From the NCBI RefSeq assembly GCF_000876655.1, contig NZ_JYCN01000015.1:62001-126000 (forward strand): a stretch of 64,000 nt of DNA, read 5' to 3'. The notes beneath the pieces were generated by a model. The model was not told the DNA's origin, did not search any database, and saw nothing but the letters and a program-made list of their open reading frames with translations. The stretch comes from Arthrobacter sp. SPG23 (GTDB taxonomy: Bacteria > Actinomycetota > Actinomycetes > Actinomycetales > Micrococcaceae). Positions 28,577 to 37,441 of this stretch are shown here, one piece after another. The position numbers and the translations under genes are program-made. Numbering within the stretch: the stretch's first letter is position 1; every line of letters starts with the position of its first letter.

Positions 28577-28741
28577 ATGACCGAGTACTGGTACAACGTC
28601 AAGACCCATGAGGTGGAAGAGGACGCCATGTCCGACTGGACGCAGCTGATCGGGCCGTACAAGACGCGCGCCGAAGCCGAGCATGCGCTGGAGAAGGTCA
28701 AGGCACGCAACGAGTCTTGGGAAAAGGGCGACGAAGACTAA
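28577..28741 (+). CDS. Small conserved SPOR-like protein (54 residues)
   Basis: Reads MTEYWYNVKTHEVEED, then a DWTQLIGPYKTRAEAEHAL segment and a Lys/Glu-rich end. GAGGAG lies five bases before the ATG. The YWYNVKTxxVE start and the GPYKTRAEAExAL pattern recall short actinobacterial proteins annotated as SPOR-related (peptidoglycan-binding repeat), but no signal peptide or membrane segment is present, so a cytoplasmic role is more likely. It is too short for routine ORF lists. It lies between the divergent map and the convergent panB gene. Function unknown. Confidence 0.8.
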   Translation: MTEYWYNVKTHEVEEDAMSDWTQLIGPYKTRAEAEHALEKVKARNESWEKGDED

Positions 28742-28747
28742 GTCGCC

Positions 28748-28774
28748 AACCAGGCGGAGCTAACCAGGCGGAGC
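28748..28774 (+). repeat. 13-bp tandem direct repeat
   Basis: AACCAGGCGGAGC occurs at 28748-28760 and again at 28762-28774, followed by a degenerate third copy. It fills the short gap between the convergent small gene and panB. Confidence 0.6.
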
Positions 28775-28813
28775 GAACCACGCGGCGCGGCCTGGGCGCG
28801 GCCCGGCGTCCGG

Positions 28814-29719
28814 CTAGAACGAGTGCTCGGGGCCGGGGAACTGGCCCGTCCGTACATCGTCTCCGTAGGCCTTGGCCGCATTGCTCAGCGACGTGCGCAG
28901 GTCAGCATATTGTTTGACGAACTTGGCCATTTTGCCGCCGCGAAGTCCCGCCATGTCCTGCCACACCAGGACCTGGCCGGTGGTGGTGTTGCCTGCGCCG
29001 ATGCCCACGGTGGGAACTGCAATGGCGGCATCAACGGCTGCGGCGGTGGCGGCCGGGACCATCTCCATCAGGACGCTGAAGGCGCCGGCGTCGGCGAGTG
29101 CCACGGCATCATCGATCAGACGCTGCGCGTCATCGCCCCGGCCCTGGACCCGGTAGCCGCCCAGTGAATGCTCGCTCTGCGGGGTGAAGCCGATGTGCGC
29201 CATCACCGGAATGCCGGCCTGGACCATGGCCCGGACGGTGTCCGCGTAGAACTTGCCGCCTTCGATCTTCACGGCATGGGCAAGTCCTTCCTTCAGGAAG
29301 CGGACTCCGGTGGCCACGGCCTGCTCGGCCGAGACCTCGTAGCTTCCGAATGGAAGGTCGGCGACCACCAGTGCACGTTTGGCTGACCTCGCCACGGCGC
29401 GGCACAGCGGAAGGAGCTCGTCCACGGTGACCGGGAGGCTGGTTTCGTTACCGAACACGTTGTTGGACGCGGAGTCCCCGACCAGGAGCACCTCGATGCC
29501 CGCTTCGTCGAAGATCTCGGCCGTGTACTGTTCGTAGGCCGTCAGCATGGCAAAGTGCTCACCTTTGTCCTTGGCCTGCTGCAGGTGATGGGTCCGGATT
29601 CGTGCCACGGGCTTTTTGGCGGTGTCCGACGGCGTTGCGGGCGCGTCGGCGGGACCGTTGCCGTAGGGAGCAGGTACTTCAGCGGACATGCTGGAATCGG
29701 AACTGTTGCTTGTGGCCAT
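28814..29719 (-). CDS. panB: Ketopantoate hydroxymethyltransferase PanB
   Basis: Cytoplasmic enzyme that adds a hydroxymethyl group from methylene-tetrahydrofolate to 2-oxoisovalerate, the first step of pantothenate and coenzyme A synthesis. 301 residues. A 35-residue Ser/Pro/Ala-rich N-terminus is followed by the TIM barrel: MLTAYEQYTAEIFD, the magnesium-binding LLVGDSASNNVFG (Asp) and VVADLPFGSYE, then HIGFTPQS. ATG at 29719; a second in-frame ATG at 29689 could also serve, as neither has a clear ribosome site. Its position next to glnA2-glnE matches mycobacterial gene order. Confidence 0.95.
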   Translation of the reverse strand: MATSNSSDSSMSAEVPAPYGNGPADAPATPSDTAKKPVARIRTHHLQQAKDKGEHFAMLTAYEQYTAEIFDEAGIEVLLVGDSASNNVFGNETSLPVTVDELLPLCRAVARSAKRALVVADLPFGSYEVSAEQAVATGVRFLKEGLAHAVKIEGGKFYADTVRAMVQAGIPVMAHIGFTPQSEHSLGGYRVQGRGDDAQRLIDDAVALADAGAFSVLMEMVPAATAAAVDAAIAVPTVGIGAGNTTTGQVLVWQDMAGLRGGKMAKFVKQYADLRTSLSNAAKAYGDDVRTGQFPGPEHSF

Positions 29720-29850
29720 GGCTAGAGCGTAGTGCGGTACTGCGCGTCCTAGCTACCGGACTGTCCGCCCGTTCCGGTGAATCGCGTCACAAAGCGGCGC
29801 CCCCGAAGGCCGGTAGCGTCCCCGGAGCCCGGTTCAGCGTGCCGGTCTGC

Positions 29851-29870
29851 GTGTTAACGCTGTGTTACGC
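29851..29870 (+). promoter_or_regulatory. Direct repeat and possible GlnR-like half site before glnA2
   Basis: GTGTTAACGC and GTGTTACGC are repeated with an 11-base period. On the minus strand this reads GTAAC-N6-TTAAC, a weak version of the GlnR pattern gTnAC-N6-GaAAC. It lies 118 bases before glnA2. Confidence 0.3.
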
Positions 29871-29987
29871 GGAGGTCCGGCTCCAACATTCGGCGGGAAT
29901 GCTTAGTAAAGTGAATCGTGAGCTGCCGCCGGCTCTATGGAATACGGACCCGGGGCATCAAAATGTTGATCCGGAGAAGAGGCCATA

Positions 29988-31328
29988 ATGGACCGCCAGC
30001 AAGAGTTTGTCCTGCGGACGATCGAAGAGCGAGATGTACGGTTCGTGCGTCTGTGGTTCACGGATGTCGTGGGTTCACTCAAGTCTGTTGCGCTTGCCCC
30101 CGCCGAAGTTGAGGGCGCCTTCGAAGAAGGCCTGGGCTTCGACGGCTCTGCGATCGAAGGCCTGGCCCGCGTGTTCGAATCGGACATGCTGGCGCAGCCG
30201 GACCCTTCCACGTTCCAGATCCTGCCGTGGCGCGGGGAAACCGAACAGACCTCGCGCATGTACTGCGACATTCTGACGCCCGACGGCGAGCCCTCCGCTG
30301 CGGACCCCCGCAACGTCCTGAAGCGGACCCTTGCCAAGGCCGCAGACATGGGCTTCACCTGCTACACCCACCCCGAGATCGAGTTCTACCTGCTGAAGTC
30401 GCAGGAGCCGGGCCCGGACGGCTCGCCCGTCCCTGTCGACGAGGGCGGCTACTTCGACCACGTCCCCGGCGGCGTCGCACAGGATTTCCGCCGCACCGCG
30501 GTCACCATGCTCGAATCCGTGGGTATCTCCGTCGAGTTCAGCCACCACGAAGCCGGTCCCGGGCAGAACGAGATCGACCTCCGCTACGCGGACGCGCTGC
30601 AGACGGCGGACAACATCATGACCTTCCGCACCGTCATCAAGGAAGTGGCCCTGCAGCAGGGCACCTACGCCACCTTTATGCCGAAGCCGTTCACCGCCCA
30701 CCCGGGGTCCGGCATGCACACGCACTTCTCGCTTTTCGAGGGCGACACCAATGCCTTCTATGAAGCCGGTGCCGAGTTCCAGCTGTCCAAGACGGCCAAA
30801 CAGTTCATCGCGGGCATCCTCAAGCACGCCCCCGAGTTCACGGCCGTGACCAACCAGTTCGTGAACTCGTACAAGCGGCTGTGGGGCGGCGGCGAGGCGC
30901 CCAGCTACCTGAGCTGGGGCCACAACAACCGCTCAGCGCTGGTGCGCGTCCCGCTGTACAAGCCGGGCAAGGGCCAGTCGGCCCGGATCGAATACCGCGG
31001 CATCGATTCCGCAGCCAACCCCTACCTCGCTTATGCGGTGCTGCTGGGCGCAGGGCTCAAGGGCATCGAAGAGGGCTACGAGATTCCCGCCGCCGCCGAG
31101 GACGACATCTGGTCGCTGAGCTCGGCCGAGCGCCGCGCCATGGGTCACGATCCGCTGCCGGCGAGCCTGCACGACGCGATCAGGACCATGGAGGACTCGG
31201 AGCTCATGCCGCAGATCCTTGGCGAACAGGTCTTCGAGTACTTCCTGCGCAACAAGCGCGCCGAATGGCAGGACTACCGTCTCCAGGTGACGCCCTACGA
31301 GCTGCAGCGTAATCTCGGCATCCTGTAG
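29988..31328 (+). CDS. glnA2: Type I glutamine synthetase, GlnA2-type
   Basis: ATP-dependent glutamine synthetase fold enzyme, 446 residues, the short GSI form. Beta-grasp domain first, then catalytic motifs GFDGSAIEG, PEIEFYL, HHEAGPGQNEIDLRYAD and the ammonia/glutamate site NNRSALVRVP. Where GlnA1 has the adenylylation loop DLYELP, this protein has DDIWSLS, so the tyrosine target of GlnE is missing. In actinobacteria such GlnA2 proteins contribute little classical activity. It is followed after nine bases by glnE, forming a likely operon. Confidence 0.94.
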   Translation: MDRQQEFVLRTIEERDVRFVRLWFTDVVGSLKSVALAPAEVEGAFEEGLGFDGSAIEGLARVFESDMLAQPDPSTFQILPWRGETEQTSRMYCDILTPDGEPSAADPRNVLKRTLAKAADMGFTCYTHPEIEFYLLKSQEPGPDGSPVPVDEGGYFDHVPGGVAQDFRRTAVTMLESVGISVEFSHHEAGPGQNEIDLRYADALQTADNIMTFRTVIKEVALQQGTYATFMPKPFTAHPGSGMHTHFSLFEGDTNAFYEAGAEFQLSKTAKQFIAGILKHAPEFTAVTNQFVNSYKRLWGGGEAPSYLSWGHNNRSALVRVPLYKPGKGQSARIEYRGIDSAANPYLAYAVLLGAGLKGIEEGYEIPAAAEDDIWSLSSAERRAMGHDPLPASLHDAIRTMEDSELMPQILGEQVFEYFLRNKRAEWQDYRLQVTPYELQRNLGIL

Positions 31329-31337
31329 GGGGCAGAG

Positions 31338-34300
31338 GTGAGCCTTGCCCGTCGCCTGATCTCCGCCGGTTTCAGTGACCTGGAAAAGGGGGAGCGGTTC
31401 CTGGCTGCCCGGGAACTGGAAGGGATTGACCAGGAGGCACTGTTCGCGGGCTTCCACCTGGCTGCCAACCCGGACACCGCGCTGCAGTCGCTGGTGCGCC
31501 TGATCGAAAAGCATCCCGACCTTCGGAAACTCGCTGCCGCGGACATTGACACGAGCGAGCCGCTCTACCGGGTCCTGGGCGCCTCGGAAGCCCTGGGCGA
31601 GTTCCTGATCCGCCACCCGGAGCACCTTGACGCTTTTGATGTGGTGGCGAGCCCTGAGCCGGTCGCCGCGGATGCGGGGGAACTGAGGTCGAGGCTCCTG
31701 CGGTCCGTGCAGGCCGACCCGAAGGCGCGCAGGCCCGTGGCCGGACTTTCCGGCCCGGACGCCTACGTGGCCCTGCGGACCGCGTACCGCAGGGGCGTGG
31801 TGGACCTGGCGGTTAAGGATCTGTGTGCCGCCGATCCGCTGGACTTCATGCCCGCCGCGGGCGCCGAACTGGCGGATCTCGCGGGCGCGGCCATCGAAGC
31901 GGCCCTGGCCGTATCGCGGGCGGAAGCAGGGGAGCAGTTCGACGCGGCGGAAGTAGCCGACGTCGGGCTGGCCGTTATCGGCATGGGCAAATGCGGCGCC
32001 CGCGAACTCAACTACATCTCCGACGTCGACGTCATCTATGTGATCGAGGCTGACGGACTCGACGACGCCCGTGCCAACACCATTGGCACCGCCCTTGCCA
32101 CCGGGATTTCGCGGGCCATCATGTCCATTGGCCGGGAACCCGGCCTGTGGGAGGTGGATGCCAACCTGCGGCCCGAGGGCAAATCGGGACCGCTGGTGCG
32201 GACGCTGGCGTCACATCAAAGCTACTACGCCCGGTGGGCCGAAAGCTGGGAGTTCCAGGCACTCCTGAAAGCGCGGACCATTGCCGGGGATGCGGAGCTG
32301 GGCGCCCGGTACGAGGAAGCGGTCCTTCCCCTGGTCTGGGGTTCGGCGAACCGGGAAGGTTTCGTGGAGTCCGTGCAGGCCATGCGCCGGCGGGTCACGG
32401 ACAACATTCCCGCGGAGGAGGAACAGCGCCAGATCAAACTGGGCCGCGGCGGCCTGCGGGACGTCGAATTCACGGTCCAGCTGCTGCAGTTGGTGCACGG
32501 CAAGGCCGATGAATCCCTCCGTCAGCGTGACACCACCTCGGCCATCGCGGCGCTCTCGGCCGGCGGCTACATCGGGCGGACCGACGCCGCCGAGTTCGAC
32601 CACGCCTACCGGTACCTGCGGCTCCTGGAGCACCGGATCCAGCTCTTCCAGCTGCGCCGGACCCACCTGATGCCGGTGAGGGAAGAGGCACTGCGCGCCC
32701 TCGCGAAGGCTGTGCTGGGTCCGTTCGCCCGTGAACGCCCGCATCCCGATGCCCTGCTGGCGGCCTGGCAGAAGACCAAACGCTCCGTCCGCGAACTGCA
32801 CGAGCGAATCTTCTACCGCCCGTTGCTGAACACTGCCGCCAAGCTGAGCAGTGAAGAGGCGCGCCTGACCCCGGAAGCAGCACAAGGCCGGCTGGCCGCC
32901 CTTGGGTATCTGGATCCGCGCGGCGCCATGCGGCATATTGAGGCTCTCACCGCCGGCGTCAGCCGCCGTGCCGCCCTGCAGCGCCAGCTTCTGCCCATCC
33001 TGCTCGGCTGGCTCGCCGACGGTGTGGACCCCGACGCCGGTCTGCTGGGTTTCCGCCGCGTCAGCGAGGCGCTGGGAACAACGCACTGGTATTTGGGGAT
33101 GCTGCGGGATTCGACGGCGGCCGCCGAGCGGCTATGCCATGTGCTCTCCAATTCCAGGCTGATCACTGACCTCCTGGAAGTTTCCCCGGAATCGGTGGCG
33201 TGGCTGGGGACTGACAAGGATTTGGCCCCGCTGGGATTCGAGGCCCAGTGGTTGGAAATCACGTCGAAAATGTCCCGGCATGAGGATCCGGAAAGCGCCA
33301 TGCGGCTCATCCGGCTGATAAGGCGCCGGGAGATTCTGAGGGTCGCCATTGCGGACAGCGCAGGCCTGCTGGACCAGGACCAGGTGGGCTCTGCCCTCGC
33401 GGACACGGACCGCGCAGCCGTGCTGGGAGCCCTCCGCGTTGCCGAAGGAATCGTGGCTGCGGCGGGTCCCCTGAAGACGAAGGTCCTGGTGGTGGCAATG
33501 GGCCGCCAGGGCGGCCGGGAAATCGGTTATGGTTCGGATGCGGACGTTATGTACGTGCACCGCGGGCTGCCGGGGGTCTCCGATGAGGAGGCGCAGAACC
33601 AGGCCGCGCAGATCGTGGGACACATTTCGAACCTGCTGACGCAGCCGCTCAAGCCCGCCATCCTGGCCGAACGGGTGCTGATGGTGGATGCCGACCTGCG
33701 GCCTGAAGGCAAGAGCGGCGCCATGGTCCGTTCCCTGGATTCCTATGCCGAGTACTACCGCCGGTGGTCGCTGGTCTGGGAAGCCCAGGCACTCCTGAGG
33801 GCCCTGCCCATCGCGGGGGATGACGATCTTGCCGCCGACTTCGTGGAGCTGATCGACCCCATCCGCTATCCGGCCGAACTTTCGGAGAAAGACGTGCGGG
33901 AAATCCGCCGGGTCAAAGCCAGGGTGGAAGCAGAGCGGCTGCCCCGGGGCGCGGATCCCGCACGGCACCTGAAGCTGGGCCGGGGCGGCCTGAGCGACGT
34001 CGAGTGGCTCGTCCAGCTGCTGCAGCTGCAACATGCGGGCAAACACCCCGAACTGCGGACCACGTCCACTGTGCCGGCCCTGGAAGCCGCGGCCTCACTC
34101 GGATTCCTGGAGCGGGGCGAGGCCGAACTCCTGCTGCAGGCATGGCGCCTTGCGAGCCGCATCAGGTCGGCCAACGTGATTTGGACCGGCCGCGCGTCCG
34201 ACCTCCTCCCCTCGTCCCGCAGGGACCTGGAGGCCGTGGCCCGCTGGTGCGGCTACCAGCCCGGCAAGGCGGCAGCGCTCGAAGAGGACTATTTGAGGCT

Positions 34301-34349
34301 CAGCCGGCGCGCCCGCGCGGTGTTCGAGCGGGTCTTTTACGGGCAGTAG
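31338..34349 (+). CDS. glnE: Bifunctional glutamine synthetase adenylyltransferase GlnE
   Basis: Cytoplasmic enzyme that adenylylates and de-adenylylates a tyrosine of glutamine synthetase in response to nitrogen status. 1003 residues. Two nucleotidyltransferase domains repeat the G(x)nSDxD pattern: GKCGARELNYISDVDVIY near residues 214-235 (adenylyl-removing half) and GRQGGREIGYGSDADVMY near 720-740 (adenylyl-adding half), each followed by a helical domain with KLGRGGLRDVEF or KLGRGGLSDVEW. The GTG start follows glnA2 closely with a GGGGGCAGAG ribosome site. The substrate is presumably GlnA1 at 37794-39218. Confidence 0.96.
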   Translation: MSLARRLISAGFSDLEKGERFLAARELEGIDQEALFAGFHLAANPDTALQSLVRLIEKHPDLRKLAAADIDTSEPLYRVLGASEALGEFLIRHPEHLDAFDVVASPEPVAADAGELRSRLLRSVQADPKARRPVAGLSGPDAYVALRTAYRRGVVDLAVKDLCAADPLDFMPAAGAELADLAGAAIEAALAVSRAEAGEQFDAAEVADVGLAVIGMGKCGARELNYISDVDVIYVIEADGLDDARANTIGTALATGISRAIMSIGREPGLWEVDANLRPEGKSGPLVRTLASHQSYYARWAESWEFQALLKARTIAGDAELGARYEEAVLPLVWGSANREGFVESVQAMRRRVTDNIPAEEEQRQIKLGRGGLRDVEFTVQLLQLVHGKADESLRQRDTTSAIAALSAGGYIGRTDAAEFDHAYRYLRLLEHRIQLFQLRRTHLMPVREEALRALAKAVLGPFARERPHPDALLAAWQKTKRSVRELHERIFYRPLLNTAAKLSSEEARLTPEAAQGRLAALGYLDPRGAMRHIEALTAGVSRRAALQRQLLPILLGWLADGVDPDAGLLGFRRVSEALGTTHWYLGMLRDSTAAAERLCHVLSNSRLITDLLEVSPESVAWLGTDKDLAPLGFEAQWLEITSKMSRHEDPESAMRLIRLIRRREILRVAIADSAGLLDQDQVGSALADTDRAAVLGALRVAEGIVAAAGPLKTKVLVVAMGRQGGREIGYGSDADVMYVHRGLPGVSDEEAQNQAAQIVGHISNLLTQPLKPAILAERVLMVDADLRPEGKSGAMVRSLDSYAEYYRRWSLVWEAQALLRALPIAGDDDLAADFVELIDPIRYPAELSEKDVREIRRVKARVEAERLPRGADPARHLKLGRGGLSDVEWLVQLLQLQHAGKHPELRTTSTVPALEAAASLGFLERGEAELLLQAWRLASRIRSANVIWTGRASDLLPSSRRDLEAVARWCGYQPGKAAALEEDYLRLSRRARAVFERVFYGQ

Positions 34350-34375
34350 CCGGAGACGGGGCACAGGATCTCCGG
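34350..34375 (+). terminator. Hairpin after glnE
   Basis: CCGGAGA and TCTCCGG form a perfect seven-base stem on a 12-base loop, starting at the base after the glnE stop. No U-run. Confidence 0.45.
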
Positions 34376-34415
34376 TGCAACGGGCCAAATGCGAGTAGCC
34401 TCGAGGTGTACTTTT

Positions 34416-34431
34416 CCGGTCTTCGGACCGG
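34416..34431 (+). other. UUCG tetraloop hairpin in the transporter leader
   Basis: CCGGTC, TTCG, GACCGG: a six-base stem with an especially stable UUCG loop, 30 bases before the start of the ABC transporter gene. It may protect the mRNA or influence translation. Confidence 0.5.
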
Positions 34432-34461
34432 TTGCCGCATTTACCAAGGGGTTGTATCAAC

Positions 34462-35988
34462 TTGCCCAGACTCCAAAAGACCGTCGCCGCCAGGCCGCGG
34501 ACGGCCACGGTCATCGGAGCATTGCTGGCCTTGGCCGCAATGCTCTTCAGCGCCGCAGGTGCCGCCGCGGCACCGGCGGACACACCTGCCGCCACAGCGG
34601 CTGCCGCCGGTTCAGCGCAGCCGGCCGCCGCGCCGTCGAGCCTTTCCGGGAAGACCTTCGTGATCGGCACGGACACCACGTTCGCGCCGTTTGAGTTCCG
34701 TGACGCGGGCGGCGAGCTGACCGGCATCGACATGGACATCATTCGTGAGATCGCCACGAACCAGGGTTTCGCTGTTGAGATCAAGTCGCTCGGCTTCAAC
34801 GCCGCCCTGCAGGCGCTCTCCTCCAACCAGGTGGACGGCGTCATCGCCGGCATGTCCATCACCGAGCCCCGCAAGCAGATCTACGACTTCTCCGACCCCT
34901 ACTTCGAGTCGGGCGTTCAGATGGCCGTTGCCAAGTCCAACACGGACATCAAGGGCTACGAAGACCTCAAGGGGAAAACCGTCACCGCCAAGACCGGCAG
35001 TGAAGGCGAAACGTTCGCCAAGTCGATCGCCGACAAGTACGGCTTCACGGTCAAGTCCCTGGACCAGTCCGCCACCATGTACGAACTGGTGAAGTCAGGG
35101 AACGCTGTTGCCGTTTTCGACGACTACCCGGTCCTGGCCTACGGCATCAGCCAGAACAACGGCCTCAAGGCTGTGTCCGAAAAGGAAAAGGGCGGCTCCT
35201 ACGGCTTCGCCGTCAACAAGGGCCAGAATCCGGAACTGCTGAAGGCATTCAACACCGGGTTGGCGGAGCTGAAGTCCAGCGGCAAGTACCAGGAAATCCT
35301 GGACAAGTATCTCAAGGACCCCACGCAGGCTGCAGAATCCAGCTTCTGGGACCTGCTGGCCAACAGCTTCCCGGCACTGATGAAAGGCCTTGGCAACACT
35401 GTCCTGGTCACCGCTATCTCCTTCGCCCTGGCCATGCTGATCGGCCTCTTCATGGGATTCCTGAAGATCTCCACCAGCGTGGTGCTCCGCGGGATCGCCA
35501 CCACCTTCGTCAGCATCTTCCGGGGAACCCCGCTGCTGGTCTGGGCCTTCTTCTTCTACTTCGGCATTCCCCAGCTGACCGGCCAGCCGATCGACATCTG
35601 GGTGGCGGGCGTGCTGACGCTCAGCCTCAACGCCGGCGCCTACATCACCGAAATCGTCCGCGGCTCCATCCAGTCCGTGGACCCGGGCCAGCTCGAAGCC
35701 AGCCGCAGCCTGGGGCTCGGGTATGCCAAGTCCATGCAAAAGGTGGTGGTGCCGCAGGCCTTCAAGATCATGACGCCCTCCCTGATCAATCAGCTGATCA
35801 TCATGCTCAAGGACAGCTCGCTGCTGCTTGCCATCGGTTTCGCCGAACTGTTGTACCAGGGCCAGCAGATTTACGCCGGAAACTTCCGGATCACCGAGAC
35901 CCTGCTGATAGTGGCGGTCATGTACTTCGTGGTCATCATGCTGCTGACCAAACTGGCCAACGTTGCGGATAAGAGGTTCAACAAATGA
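34462..35988 (+). CDS. Polar amino acid ABC transporter, fused binding protein and permease
   Basis: One chain carries both extracytoplasmic and membrane parts of a glutamine/arginine-type importer. From the TTG at 34462 (508 residues): a basic start and hydrophobic segment at about 14-40 act as signal or anchor, an Ala/Pro linker follows, a family-3 solute-binding domain spans about 55-285 ([29 protein letters not shown]), and a HisM-type permease domain about 295-505 with five membrane helices and the EAA-loop [12 protein letters not shown]. An upstream TTG at 34432 is a less likely start. Fused designs occur in several Gram-positives. The ATPase gene overlaps the end by four bases. The position in a glutamine cluster suggests, but does not prove, glutamine or glutamate as substrate. 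Confidence 0.92.
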   Translation: MPRLQKTVAARPRTATVIGALLALAAMLFSAAGAAAAPADTPAATAAAAGSAQPAAAPSSLSGKTFVIGTDTTFAPFEFRDAGGELTGIDMDIIREIATNQGFAVEIKSLGFNAALQALSSNQVDGVIAGMSITEPRKQIYDFSDPYFESGVQMAVAKSNTDIKGYEDLKGKTVTAKTGSEGETFAKSIADKYGFTVKSLDQSATMYELVKSGNAVAVFDDYPVLAYGISQNNGLKAVSEKEKGGSYGFAVNKGQNPELLKAFNTGLAELKSSGKYQEILDKYLKDPTQAAESSFWDLLANSFPALMKGLGNTVLVTAISFALAMLIGLFMGFLKISTSVVLRGIATTFVSIFRGTPLLVWAFFFYFGIPQLTGQPIDIWVAGVLTLSLNAGAYITEIVRGSIQSVDPGQLEASRSLGLGYAKSMQKVVVPQAFKIMTPSLINQLIIMLKDSSLLLAIGFAELLYQGQQIYAGNFRITETLLIVAVMYFVVIMLLTKLANVADKRFNK

Positions 35989-36734
35989 GCACGGCAGTCA
36001 CTGCACCCAGCAAGATCTCCGTCAAGGAGCTGACCAAGTCCTTCGGTTCCAACCAGGTCCTCAAAGGCATCAACGCCCAGGTCGCCGAAGGCGAGGTGGT
36101 CTGCGTGATCGGGCCATCCGGGTCGGGCAAGTCCACCTTCCTGCGGTGCCTGAACAAGCTGGAGGACATCACCGGCGGCCACGTCACGGTGGACGGCTTC
36201 GACGTCACCGACCCCAAAGTGGACATCAACGAGGTCCGGCGGCACATCGGCATGGTCTTCCAGCACTTCAACCTGTTCCCGCACATGTCCGTGATCGAGA
36301 ACATCATGCTGGCACCCGTGGAGTCCAAGAAGCAGGGCAGGGACGAAGCGCGGGCCAGTGCTCTGAAGCTGCTGGAACGCGTCGGACTCGCCGAAAAGGC
36401 GGATGCCCGCCCGGCCTCCCTCTCCGGCGGCCAGAAGCAGCGCGTGGCGATCGCCCGGGCGCTGGCCATGAATCCGGACATCATGCTCTTTGACGAGGCT
36501 ACGTCCGCACTGGACCCCGAAATGGTGGGCGAGGTGCTGCAGGTGATCAAGGACCTTGCCCGCGACGGGATGACCATGGTGCTGGTCACCCACGAGATGG
36601 GCTTCGCCCGCGAAGTGGCGGACCGCGTGCTGTTCATGGCCGACGGCGTCATCTGCGAGCAGGGACGCCCGGAGGATCTATTCGGCAACCCCCAGCAGCA
36701 GCGCACCCGGGATTTCCTCTCCAAAGTCCTGTAA
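35985..36734 (+). CDS. Polar amino acid ABC transporter ATPase (GlnQ-type)
   Basis: ATP-hydrolysing subunit that powers the fused importer encoded just before it. 249 residues. Walker [10 protein letters not shown] near residue 44, Q-loop in [10 protein letters not shown], signature LSGGQKQR, Walker [12 protein letters not shown] and switch histidine in LVTHEMGF are all present. ATG overlaps the preceding stop in [16 protein letters not shown] is typical of the PAAT (polar amino acid) group. Confidence 0.96.
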   Translation: MSTAVTAPSKISVKELTKSFGSNQVLKGINAQVAEGEVVCVIGPSGSGKSTFLRCLNKLEDITGGHVTVDGFDVTDPKVDINEVRRHIGMVFQHFNLFPHMSVIENIMLAPVESKKQGRDEARASALKLLERVGLAEKADARPASLSGGQKQRVAIARALAMNPDIMLFDEATSALDPEMVGEVLQVIKDLARDGMTMVLVTHEMGFAREVADRVLFMADGVICEQGRPEDLFGNPQQQRTRDFLSKVL

Positions 36735-36779
36735 CGGCGGGGTCCGGCGGGGAGCGTCCCGGGGCAGACAGGCCGTTAC
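36731..36779 (+). terminator. Possible terminator after the ABC transporter
   Basis: GTAACGGC, which includes the ATPase stop codon, pairs perfectly with GCCGTTAC at 36772-36779. A second nested option is GGCCG-TTAC-CGGCC at 36771-36784. No U-run. Confidence 0.4.
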
Positions 36780-36831
36780 CGGCCCGGAGGCCATCATGTC
36801 CCGGGGTGGCGGGGCACCCGCAGGTGTTGGG

Positions 36832-36837
36832 TACGCT
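36832..36837 (+). promoter_or_regulatory. -10 element of a leaderless acetyltransferase transcript
   Basis: TACGCT, six bases, then ATG at 36844. It favours this ATG over the in-frame one at 36796. Confidence 0.5.
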
Positions 36838-36843
36838 TCTTTT

Positions 36844-37359
36844 ATGCCTGACGACGTGTGGCTCATCGCCCTGAAGAACCTCGACGACGACGCGCGGGCA
36901 ATCAAGCTCGGCGAAATCGCGGAACTGGAGCTCGCCGCCGGACAGCAGGACTTCGCCGGCGATCCGCTGCGCATGATGCTTGTGGCGCTGGAAGAGGATT
37001 CACGCGTCCCCTACGTGGTGGACTCCGGCGGTGCAGCAGTTGGGGTGTTGACGCTCCAACGCGGCGCGGCATCGCTCGCCGGCTGGGCCGATGACGGGTC
37101 AGTGTGGCTGCTGCGCGGATTCCTCATCGACCGCCGCCGCCAAGGCCAGGGACTGGGCACCCTCGCGGCCTCTGCAGCGGTGCGGGAAGCCGCGAAACTG
37201 ACGGCCAGGCTTCGCGGGGGAGAGGCCGGCGTCGTCCTTTCCGTGAACGAACGCAACCCCGCCGGTCAGTCGGCGTACCGCAAAGCGGGATTCGAGGACG
37301 GGGGGCAGTACCTCGGCGGAAACGCCGGGCCGCAGCGGACCATGTACCGGGCCTTCTGA
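36844..37359 (+). CDS. GNAT-family N-acetyltransferase
   Basis: Acetyl-CoA-dependent acetyltransferase of unknown substrate, 171 residues from the ATG at 36844. An in-frame ATG at 36796 adds 16 residues rich in glycine; the -10 hexamer between the two argues for the shorter form. The acetyl-CoA loop is in DRRRQGQGLGTLAASA (R/Q-x-x-G-x-G/A type), preceded by a beta strand WLLRGFLID, and NERNPAGQSAYRKAGFED is the typical motif-B end. It sits between the transporter and a small regulator gene but shows no clear tie to either. Confidence 0.86.
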   Translation: MPDDVWLIALKNLDDDARAIKLGEIAELELAAGQQDFAGDPLRMMLVALEEDSRVPYVVDSGGAAVGVLTLQRGAASLAGWADDGSVWLLRGFLIDRRRQGQGLGTLAASAAVREAAKLTARLRGGEAGVVLSVNERNPAGQSAYRKAGFEDGGQYLGGNAGPQRTMYRAF

Positions 37360-37380
37360 GCCGCCGCGGCGGTCGCCAGT

Positions 37381-37400
37381 GCGTCAACTTGGGTTGACGC
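37381..37400 (+). promoter_or_regulatory. Operator palindrome 1 (covers -35)
   Basis: GCGTCAAC-TTGG-GTTGACGC, eight-base arms without a mismatch. Its right arm contains the -35 hexamer TTGACG (37394-37399) of the gene at 37442. Confidence 0.75.
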
Positions 37401-37422
37401 TGGCTTTGCCGTCAACTATGGT
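37394..37422 (+). promoter_or_regulatory. Promoter of the small HTH gene
   Basis: TTGACG, exactly 17 bases, TATGGT (37417-37422). Transcription would start near 37429, 13 bases before the ATG and just before the GGAGG ribosome site. Confidence 0.7.
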
Positions 37423-37429
37423 TGACGGC
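37408..37429 (+). promoter_or_regulatory. Operator palindrome 2 (covers -10)
   Basis: GCCGTCAAC-TATG-GTTGACGGC, nine-base arms without a mismatch, sharing the core GTCAAC-N4-GTTGAC with palindrome 1, centre to centre 28 bases. The -10 TATGGT spans its middle. Confidence 0.75.
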
Positions 37430-37441
37430 AGGAGGTGGGCC

